A stretch of 64,000 nucleotides of DNA. It comes from JBGTSJ01 sp041940305. Lineage in GTDB: Bacteria; Planctomycetota; Planctomycetia; Planctomycetales; Planctomycetaceae. The stretch is from NCBI GenBank assembly GCA_041940305.1, contig JBGTSJ010000024.1, forward strand, positions 1 to 64,000. Reading direction: 5' to 3'. Under the pieces are notes generated by a model that worked only from the letters and a program-made list of their open reading frames with translations, was not told the origin of the DNA and made no database searches. How positions within the stretch are numbered: position 1 is the first letter of the stretch; each line of letters begins with the position of its first letter. Both the position numbers and the translations under genes were made by a program. This document shows positions 17,133 to 23,139 of this stretch, one piece after another.

Positions 17133-17849
17133 GTGACTGTTGATTCCACCACCATCGACCGCATCGTTGAGAACGTGCTCCAGCAGTTGGGAGCGGGTGA
17201 ACGTGCTGCGCGGGATGACAAACAGAGCGCTCGTGGGACACGGCCGGCTGTGGCTGCGCCTGCGTCGGGTGTGACGCTGGACGAACGCGTCATCACAGCC
17301 GATCTGCTGGCCGAGCGGGTCAACGGGGCGGTGGCGATCGGAATCGGCCCGAAGGCCATCCTGACACCGAGTGCCCGGGACTTTATCCGGGAACGGGGAC
17401 TGCGCATCGATCGCGGCGCCGGGGCCAGCGGCGGCGGCGGCGCGAATACGGTCGCGCAAGTCGCTGCTCCTCCGTCCATCAACGCGCAACCCACAAACCA
17501 ACCCGTCCTCATCGTGGTCCGCAATACTGATGCGGTCACACGGCTGTGGAACGATTTGCAGTCCACGTGGACGCGGGAACTGGTCGGCTGTCCGGATGAC
17601 GCCGCCGCGCTGGCGATTCGTGAGGTGTCGCGCGGGGCCATCAAGACGGCCGTGATCCTTGCCGAGCAGACGCATCGGGCCGCCTGTCTGGCCAATCGCA
17701 ACGAATCCGTGAAAGCGGTTGCAGTCCGCGACGCCGGCGAGATCGCCCTCGTCCGGCGTCAACTGCGAGCCAACGTCTGGTGCATCGACCCGACACCGAA
17801 GAGCTGGTTTGAACTGCGAAACGTATTGAAGGCTGTCGCGACGACATAG
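17133..17849 (+). CDS. microcompartment lumen protein: encapsulation peptide plus RpiB-like half
   Basis: A 238-residue protein of unknown function. Residues 3-20 (DSTTIDRIVENVLQQLG) are an encapsulation-type amphipathic helix, followed by an Ala/Arg/Pro-rich linker. Next comes a segment (ITADLLAERVNGAVAIGIG, AILTPSARDFIRERGLRI) with the TPSARDF motif seen in EutT/PduO-type microcompartment proteins. The C-terminal half (about 115-235) resembles the RpiB/LacAB sugar-phosphate isomerase fold: LANRNESVKAVAVRDAGE and RRQLRANVWCIDP align with the ANK..GIRAA and NDANVL motifs. The RpiB active-site GCGSG-type loop is not evident (replaced by ILAEQTHRAA), so it may be non-catalytic or have a new substrate. 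Start is GTG 17133 without a ribosome-binding site. Confidence 0.75.
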   Translation: MTVDSTTIDRIVENVLQQLGAGERAARDDKQSARGTRPAVAAPASGVTLDERVITADLLAERVNGAVAIGIGPKAILTPSARDFIRERGLRIDRGAGASGGGGANTVAQVAAPPSINAQPTNQPVLIVVRNTDAVTRLWNDLQSTWTRELVGCPDDAAALAIREVSRGAIKTAVILAEQTHRAACLANRNESVKAVAVRDAGEIALVRRQLRANVWCIDPTPKSWFELRNVLKAVATT

Positions 17850-17854
17850 CGTCT

Positions 17855-17881
17855 CGAAGCAGAGCTTCGCGGCGAGTGCGT
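17855..17881. repeat. 27-base direct repeat with internal palindrome, copy 1
   Basis: Twenty-seven bases containing the palindromic CGAAGCAGAGCTTCG lie just after the stop of the gene at 17133. An identical copy lies at 18303-18329 after the next gene. Confidence 0.9.
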
Positions 17882-17903
17882 TCCCAAGCTGGAGCTTGGG
17901 AAC
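17880..17903. repeat. 11-base perfect hairpin
   Basis: GTTCCCAAGCT (17880-17890) and AGCTTGGGAAC (17893-17903) are perfect reverse complements with a two-base centre. It follows directly on the 27-base repeat and may act as a transcript-stabilising or attenuating hairpin. Confidence 0.7.
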
Positions 17904-17940
17904 GAGGAAGCGAAATCATCCAGAGTCCTCCTCCCTGAGC

Positions 17941-17998
17941 TCTCAACCCCCCACCCTCAATCCTCCATCGACTTTCGACCATAGTCCATCGACCATCC
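17941..17998. repeat. CTCAACC/CCATCGACC tract before BMC-P3 start
   Basis: Runs of CTCAACCCCC, CACCCTCAATCC, CCATCGACTT, TCGACCATAG, CCATCGACCAT reach to within one base of the ATG at 18000. The same two unit types occur together inside the pump gene at 4561-4640. Confidence 0.8.
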
Positions 17999-17999
17999 C

Positions 18000-18290
18000 A
18001 TGCGTATCTGCGAAGTCATCGGCACTGTCACGCTGAACCGCGGCCATCCGTCACTGCGCGGAGCCGTGTGGCGCATCGCTGTGCCGCTCAGCGTGGACGC
18101 CGATTCGCGGCAGTTGACCAAACGCGGGGAGCCGTTTGTGGTGTATGACGAACTGGGAGCCGGCATCGGCTCGATGATCGGCGTCAGCGAAGGGGCCGAA
18201 GCGTCGGCTCCATTCTATCCCGACCAGAAACCCATTGACGGCTACTGTGCCGCGATCCTCGACACCTGCGAGATCTCGGATCCAGCCTGA
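18000..18290 (+). CDS. BMC-P pentameric shell protein 3 (EutN/CcmL family)
   Basis: A 96-residue vertex protein, the most divergent of the three. Start MRICEVIGTVTLNRGHPSL; the family core is WRIAVPLS, FVVYDELGAGIGSMIGVSEGAEAS and a C-terminal YCAAILDTCEI. It has a longer loop (DADSRQLTKRGEP) between the first two strands than BMC-P2. The ATG abuts the CCATCGACC tract, with no Shine-Dalgarno sequence. Confidence 0.93.
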   Translation: MRICEVIGTVTLNRGHPSLRGAVWRIAVPLSVDADSRQLTKRGEPFVVYDELGAGIGSMIGVSEGAEASAPFYPDQKPIDGYCAAILDTCEISDPA

Positions 18291-18302
18291 TTCAGAGTGT
18301 TG

Positions 18303-18369
18303 CGAAGCAGAGCTTCGCGGCGAGTGCGTGAGATCACCATTTAGCAACGCATCGACGATGCGTGGCTAA
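18303..18369. repeat. 27-base direct repeat copy 2 plus hairpin
   Basis: 18303-18329 is identical to 17855-17881. It is followed by an inverted repeat at 18341-18369 (TTAGCAACGCATCG against CGATGCGTGGCTAA, one mismatch) just before the next tract. Confidence 0.85.
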
Positions 18370-18402
18370 GCCATCGACCATCGACCATCAGCCATCGACC
18401 AG
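18370..18402. repeat. CCATCGACC tract before aldolase start
   Basis: Units GCCATCGACC, ATCGACCATC, AGCCATCGACC end two bases before the ATG at 18405. They belong to the family at 14981, 17941 and 4561. Confidence 0.82.
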
Positions 18403-18404
18403 CC

Positions 18405-19292
18405 ATGTCCTACCACCCGCTTTTTAACACCGCCGAAGCCAAAGACATCAAGGCCTGGATCTGCGAGGTCGGCCGTCGGGTCTACAACAAGGGTTTCGCC
18501 GCCGCCAACGACGGCAACATCTCCTATCGCATCGGCGAGAACGAAGTGCTCTGCTCGCCGACGATGATCTGCAAGGGCTTCATGACGCCCGACGACATCT
18601 GCATGGTCGATCTCGACGGTAAGCAGCTGGCGGGCAAGAAGAAGCGGACAAGCGAAGTCCTGCTGCACCTGACCATCATGAAGGAACGCCCGGACGTGAA
18701 GGCCGTCGTGCACTGCCATCCTCCACACGCCACCGCCTTCGCCGTCACCCGCGAGCCGATTCCGCAGTGCGTGCTGCCGGAGATCGAAGTCTTCATGGGC
18801 GAAGTCCCGCTCGCCCCCTACGAGACCCCGGGGGGCCAGCAGTTCGCCGACACCGTCAAGCCGTTCCTCAAGGCGACCAACACCATCATCCTCACCAATC
18901 ACGGCACGGTCAGCTTCGGCAAGACGCTGGAAGAAGCCTACTGGAAGACCGAGATCCTCGACGCGTACTGCCGCATCCTGATCCTGTCAAAACAGCTCGG
19001 CGGCATCACCTACCTCAACGAACAGAAGTCCCGCGAGCTGCTCGACCTCAAGAAGAAGCTCGGCTTCGACGACCCGCGGTTCCACCTGGAGAACTGCGAC
19101 CTCTGCGGCAACACCGCCTTCCGCGACGGCTACCAGGAAGCCGGAGTCGGCGCCCCGCAATCCCACGCCTTCGAAGCCGCGCCGACGTACCCCGGCTACC
19201 TCAAACCCGCCGCGGCCGCCGCAGCCTCCGGAGCGGACCCCGAAGCCCTCATCCGCGCCATCACCGACCAGGTGCTGGCGGCGCTGAAGTAG
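18405..19292 (+). CDS. pvmN: class II aldolase with C-terminal encapsulation peptide
   Basis: Zinc-dependent aldolase (aldolase_II/adducin fold, about 1-215) expected to split fuculose-1-phosphate or rhamnulose-1-phosphate to DHAP and lactaldehyde, the entry reaction of the PVM organelle. Zinc and catalytic residues are seen in VVHCHPPHATAFAV (about 102-115), the Glu-rich segment EVFMGEVPLAPYETPG and ILTNHGTVSFG. A CxxC pair (ENCDLCGN) follows. The last 18 residues after an Ala/Pro linker, DPEALIRAITDQVLAALK, form an encapsulation peptide like the N-terminal ones in the operon. The symbol follows the homologue described in Planctopirus (Planctomyces) limnophila. The start abuts a repeat and lacks a Shine-Dalgarno sequence. 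Confidence 0.93.
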   Translation: MSYHPLFNTAEAKDIKAWICEVGRRVYNKGFAAANDGNISYRIGENEVLCSPTMICKGFMTPDDICMVDLDGKQLAGKKKRTSEVLLHLTIMKERPDVKAVVHCHPPHATAFAVTREPIPQCVLPEIEVFMGEVPLAPYETPGGQQFADTVKPFLKATNTIILTNHGTVSFGKTLEEAYWKTEILDAYCRILILSKQLGGITYLNEQKSRELLDLKKKLGFDDPRFHLENCDLCGNTAFRDGYQEAGVGAPQSHAFEAAPTYPGYLKPAAAAAASGADPEALIRAITDQVLAALK

Positions 19293-19424
19293 GCCAGGCT
19301 CCGCCTGACACAATGTGTCTTCCACGAAGGTTTCTCTGCGAGCCACCTCGAAACGTTTCTACTCGAATTCCATCAGGCACAGCCTGACCTACCGACAACC
19401 GATTACCGACAACCAACAACCCCC
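19289..19424. repeat. TCAGGCT/AGCCTGA inverted repeat and CGACAACC tract
   Basis: Arm 19289-19307 pairs with 19374-19392 (GTAGGCCAGGCT against AGCCTGACCTAC, few mismatches). It is followed by CGACAACCG, ATTACCGACAACC, AACAACC units up to five bases before the next ATG. A relative of the second tract precedes the DUF1501 start at 23021. Confidence 0.8.
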
Positions 19425-19426
19425 TC

Positions 19427-20356
19427 ATGAAAACCTCCATCATCGGCGGCGGCGGCCTTGTCGGCTCGTGCGCGGCATCGGCACTCCAGTTCGGAGGCAT
19501 CGTCCGCGAGATTGCTCTCGTGGACGTCAATCAGGATCTCGTCGAAGGGCAGCGGCTGGACCTGCTGCACGGCGCGGCGCTGGTCTCGGATCAGAAGATC
19601 GTCGCCGGCGGGCCCGAACTGTCGAAAGACGCCGACGTCATCTGCATCACGGCCGGGCTCCGCCGCAAGCCGGATGAGAGCCGGCTCGATCTCATCAACC
19701 GCAACGTCGCGCTGTTCCGCGGGATCCTGGGCGATCTCAAGAAGCACGGTTACCGCAAGGACGCGATCGTCTTCGTCGTCTCCAACCCGGTCGACGTGTT
19801 GACGTACCTCGCCGTGCAGGAACTCGACCTGCCGCCGCAGAAGGTCATCGGACTCGGCACCGTGCTCGATACCACGCGGCTGCGCAGCATGCTGGCCCAG
19901 CGGCTGGACGTCCCCCCCAGCCAGACGCACGTCACCATCTACGGCGAACACGGCGACAGCATGGTCCCCATCTGGTCGCAGGCCCAGATCGCCGGGTTGC
20001 CGCTGGAGAAGTACCCGGGTGTCACGCCGGCCGTCATCGCCGAGGTCGAGAAGAAGACCCGCGGCTCCGGAGCCGAAGTGATCAAGAAGAAGGGGGGAGC
20101 AGGCTTCGCCGTCGGCGCTTCGATCGCCGACGTCATCCACGACATTGCCCTCGACCGCCACCGCATTCAGCCTGTCTCGTCGCTGCAGAACGGGGCCTAT
20201 GGCGTGCACGACGTCTGCCTCAGCGTCCCGACCATCGTGGGCCGCGGCGGCGCCCTGCAGCACCTTGAAGTCGACCTCTGGCCCAAGGAACTCGCCGCCC
20301 TCCAGAAGTCGGCTCACGTTCTGCGGGAGACGATCGACAAGGTACTTAAGAAATAG
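19427..20356 (+). CDS. NAD-dependent lactate/malate dehydrogenase
   Basis: A 309-residue 2-hydroxyacid dehydrogenase of the LDH/MDH superfamily. Rossmann motif IGGGGLVGSCAASAL, adenine-ribose Asp in LVDVN, specificity loop LRRKPDESRLD (Arg80 at the position that is Gln in LDH and Arg in MDH), substrate Arg in DESR, DTTRLRSML, and the catalytic His in IYGEHGDSMVP. In the organelle pathway it would interconvert lactate and pyruvate or otherwise rebalance NAD(H). The Arg at the specificity position is MDH-like, so the true substrate is uncertain. No encapsulation peptide is visible. It lies 134 bases after the aldolase gene in the same operon. Confidence 0.88.
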   Translation: MKTSIIGGGGLVGSCAASALQFGGIVREIALVDVNQDLVEGQRLDLLHGAALVSDQKIVAGGPELSKDADVICITAGLRRKPDESRLDLINRNVALFRGILGDLKKHGYRKDAIVFVVSNPVDVLTYLAVQELDLPPQKVIGLGTVLDTTRLRSMLAQRLDVPPSQTHVTIYGEHGDSMVPIWSQAQIAGLPLEKYPGVTPAVIAEVEKKTRGSGAEVIKKKGGAGFAVGASIADVIHDIALDRHRIQPVSSLQNGAYGVHDVCLSVPTIVGRGGALQHLEVDLWPKELAALQKSAHVLRETIDKVLKK

Positions 20357-20360
20357 CGAG

Positions 20361-20422
20361 GAGAGCCGCGCCCGGCAGGAAGCGGCACGCCCCATCGACC
20401 GCTCCCTGCCGGTCGCGGCTCT
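20361..20422. repeat. GAGCCGCG/CGCGGCTC hairpin
   Basis: Arm 20361-20384 pairs with 20400-20422 with one or two mismatches and a loop of about 15 bases. The right arm is identical over 23 bases to 15165-15187 inside the aldehyde dehydrogenase gene. Confidence 0.88.
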
Positions 20423-20445
20423 GATACGAAGCATTTATAGCATTC

Positions 20446-21648
20446 ATGCACAAATCCCTCGACGCCAAGCTCGCCGCGATTCATGCCGACCCGAACGGCT
20501 GCCGCGAGTTCATTATTGCCGATGCCAAGGACGCCGATATGGCGTTCGGTATCGGTGCGCCCGGCCTCTCCCCGGAGCGGCATGACGGCGAACTCCGCTT
20601 CAAAACGCTGGCCGAGTTCCGCGAGCAGATCCGGCAGATCGTTCGTCAGGGGGTGGTCGACATCATGCTCATGTCGGCCAGCACCGGCGAGCAGTTGACG
20701 ATCCACGAGCGGCTGTTCGACGATTCGCACATCACACCCGCCATCCGTGCGAACGATACGAGCGACATCCATGTGTTCCGCGGCAGCCGGGTCGCGCAGG
20801 CGGCTTCGCGGCCGTTTCGCAGTGCCTCGCTCGATCACGTCCAGTGTGGCCATATCGACTGCTCGCCCGATGAACGAAAGCAGGGCGTCGACCTCGGCCT
20901 GTACTCCATCACCTTCAACAACGATTGCGAACTCGACCTCGCCTCGCTGACTGCGTACCGGGAGTTTCGCGACGAAGCCGAGCGCAAGGGCTTCCGCCAC
21001 TTCCTGGAGATCTTCAATCCCAATGTCTCGGGCGCGGTCCCGGCGGAGATCCTGCCGCAGTTCATTAACGACGTCATCGCCCGCACGCTCGCCGGCGTCA
21101 CCAGCACCTCGCGCCCCATCTTTCTCAAGATCCCTTATCCCGGTCCGCAGGCGCTTGAAGAACTCGTCGCTTACGATCCGCATCTCGTCGTCGGCATTCT
21201 CGGCGGCTCTTCCGGCACCACGCGCGACGCCTTCCAGCTCATTCACGACGCCCAGAAGCACGGGGCCAAGCTCGCGCTGTTCGGGCGCAAGATCAATAAT
21301 GCCGAGAACCAGCTGGCGTTCATCGAGTTCCTGCGGCACATCGTGGACGGGCTCATCGCGCCGGAAGAAGCCGTGCGGGCCTATCACGCTGTGCTGCAGA
21401 AGCTGGGTCTGAAACCGCACCGCCCGCTGGACGACGACCTGCAGGAGACCTCCGGCAGCCAGAGCTACGGCGGTTCGGGCGGTGCTCCACGGAAGCGAAC
21501 GACCTCAGCGGTGATCTCCACCGGCAGCCCAAAGGCCGACGTCAACGGGCGATCCAATCTTGCCGGCATGACGCCCACCGAACGGCTGGCCTACCACCGC
21601 GCCCGCCTCGACCGGATGTTCGGTGACGGAGAGCGGAACGGAGTTTAA
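20446..21648 (+). CDS. uncharacterised TIM-barrel aldolase-like protein, last gene of operon
   Basis: A 400-residue protein that I cannot assign to a characterised enzyme. The middle (about 60-320) looks like a DhnA/DeoC-type class I aldolase barrel: MLMSASTGEQLT, a candidate Schiff-base Lys228 in IFLKIPYPGP, and a C-terminal phosphate-site pattern LVVGILGGSSGTTRDAFQL then KLALFGRKINNAENQ. After about residue 330 a Ser/Gly-rich linker leads to a short amphipathic helix (TPTERLAYHRARLDRMFG), the architecture though not the consensus of an encapsulation peptide. It ends the operon 89 bases after the dehydrogenase gene. It may be a second aldolase or lyase of the pathway. Confidence 0.78.
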   Translation: MHKSLDAKLAAIHADPNGCREFIIADAKDADMAFGIGAPGLSPERHDGELRFKTLAEFREQIRQIVRQGVVDIMLMSASTGEQLTIHERLFDDSHITPAIRANDTSDIHVFRGSRVAQAASRPFRSASLDHVQCGHIDCSPDERKQGVDLGLYSITFNNDCELDLASLTAYREFRDEAERKGFRHFLEIFNPNVSGAVPAEILPQFINDVIARTLAGVTSTSRPIFLKIPYPGPQALEELVAYDPHLVVGILGGSSGTTRDAFQLIHDAQKHGAKLALFGRKINNAENQLAFIEFLRHIVDGLIAPEEAVRAYHAVLQKLGLKPHRPLDDDLQETSGSQSYGGSGGAPRKRTTSAVISTGSPKADVNGRSNLAGMTPTERLAYHRARLDRMFGDGERNGV

Positions 21649-21713
21649 TTGACCCCTCCGGCCGGGCTGGAATGTCGATGAGGCGAAAACCGCTCGTTGA
21701 TGGTGATCTCTGT

Positions 21714-23021
21714 TTACGCAACGAGTTCCTGAATCACCGTCCCGTCGCGGACGATCATCACCGGGCGGCCGGTGTTAGTGTGGTACTCCCGGGTGTGATC
21801 GATGCCGAGCGTGTGGAAGAACGACGCGGCGACGTCATCCGGGCTGTAACCGACGTCGGCCGGTTCGGTGGCGGTTTCGTTCGACGCGCCGATGACGCGG
21901 CCTCCGGTGATGCCGCCGCCGGCCATCAGCATGAACATGGCGCGGGGATAGTGATCGCGTCCCACGAGGGGGCCGCGGCTGTTAATCTTGGGGGTGCGGC
22001 CGAACTCGCCGGTCACGTACACCGTCGTCGTTTCCAGCAGCCCTTTTTCCTCCAGGCCGGTGAGGAGCGCCGAGAGTCCCTGATCGAACGGGGGGAGGAG
22101 GTTGTTCTTGAGGCGTCCCCAGTTGTCGTTGTGGGTGTCCCAGCCGCCGCTGGAGATGGTGATGAACCGGACGCCCGATTCCACCAGCCGCGTCGCGAGC
22201 AGACAGCTCTGGCCGAAGTTGCTGTCGCCGAACATTGCCGCGTACTCCGGATTCTCTCGCCCCACATCGAAGGCGTCTCGCGCCCGTTTCGACGTGATCA
22301 TCGAGTACGCCTGCTGTGAGAAGCGGTCGAGCCCCTGCAGCAGCTGGCTGCTCTCCTCGAAGCCGGCGAAGGCGGTGTCCAGCCGCTGCAGCAGTCCTTC
22401 GCGCTTCTCGACGTCCTCGACGGTGAGACCGTTATGCAGCGAGATGCCGCGGACGGAGAAGGGGCGACCCGGCTGCGGCGTCGCGTTGGTGTTGAGCGGG
22501 TTATATTGCACGCCGAGATAACCGCCGCGCTGCGTGGAGTTGGGGATGGAGACGAACGGCGGCAGATCGGCGGGTCCGCCGAGTTCCTTTGTCACGACGG
22601 CCCCGATGCCCGGGAACTCCAGCGACGGGAGCGGGCGGTTGCCGGTGTTGACGTACTCGCTCCCCAACTGGTGCGCGGCGAGCGTATGCGTGACGCCGCG
22701 GAGGATGACGAACTTGTCCATCACCGAGGCCAGCCGCGGCAGGTGCTCGCTGATCTGAATGCCCTCGACCTTGGTCTGAATCGGCTGGAACTCGCCGCGG
22801 TACTCATCGCTCGCCTCCGGCTTGAGGTCGAACGTATCCATGTGGGACGGTCCGCCGGGGAGGTTGATGAAGATGGCCGACGTGGCCCTGGCCCCGGCGC
22901 GAACGCCGCCGCTCTCTTTGGCTTGCAGATACGTGCCGAGCGAGAGGCCCGTGGCGCCGACGGCGCCGATCTTCAGGAAGTCGCGTCGTCGCAGTCCGTC
23001 GCAGGTGCGGTGCAGTGACAT
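21714..23021 (-). CDS. DUF1501 family exported protein
   Basis: A 435-residue protein of the DUF1501 / sulfatase-like family, very common in planctomycetes and usually paired with DUF1549/DUF1553 proteins, as here. The N-terminus is a twin-arginine signal (LRRRDFLKIGAVGATGLSLG). Family landmarks are FINLPGGPSHMDTFDLKPEA, VITSKRARDAFDV-like helices, FGQSCLLATRLVESGVRFI, GGWDTHNDNW and TGEFGRTPKIN. ATG 23021 (MSLHRTCDGL) is chosen because it places the Tat motif near the N-terminus; the frame stays open to 23129. The biochemical role is not established; a hydrolase for sulfated or phosphorylated polysaccharides is often suggested. Confidence 0.9.
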   Translation of the reverse strand: MSLHRTCDGLRRRDFLKIGAVGATGLSLGTYLQAKESGGVRAGARATSAIFINLPGGPSHMDTFDLKPEASDEYRGEFQPIQTKVEGIQISEHLPRLASVMDKFVILRGVTHTLAAHQLGSEYVNTGNRPLPSLEFPGIGAVVTKELGGPADLPPFVSIPNSTQRGGYLGVQYNPLNTNATPQPGRPFSVRGISLHNGLTVEDVEKREGLLQRLDTAFAGFEESSQLLQGLDRFSQQAYSMITSKRARDAFDVGRENPEYAAMFGDSNFGQSCLLATRLVESGVRFITISSGGWDTHNDNWGRLKNNLLPPFDQGLSALLTGLEEKGLLETTTVYVTGEFGRTPKINSRGPLVGRDHYPRAMFMLMAGGGITGGRVIGASNETATEPADVGYSPDDVAASFFHTLGIDHTREYHTNTGRPVMIVRDGTVIQELVA

Positions 23022-23032
23022 GGAGGTTCTCG

Positions 23033-23138
23033 GTTGTTGGATTTCGGTGATCGGTGATTGGTTGCAGCAGTTGCGAGTCGTCTCGAGTCTTCGGGCGGAC
23101 TTCTTTGGCCGACAACCGAAGACCGACAACTAACAACC
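23033..23138. repeat. CGACAACC-type inverted tracts between DUF1501 and PSD1 genes
   Basis: 23033-23065 (GGTTGTTGG, ATTTCGGTG, ATCGGTGATTGG) and 23106-23138 (CCGACAACC, GAAGACCGACAAC, TAACAACCC) are imperfectly complementary. On the minus strand the CAACC-rich side precedes the DUF1501 start, as at the dehydrogenase gene (19391-19424). Confidence 0.72.
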
Positions 23139-23139
23139 C

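Noticed and set aside
17133..17849. Calling this gene a functional ribose-5-phosphate isomerase B
   Set aside because: Only the C-terminal half resembles RpiB and the active-site glycine-rich loop is not evident.
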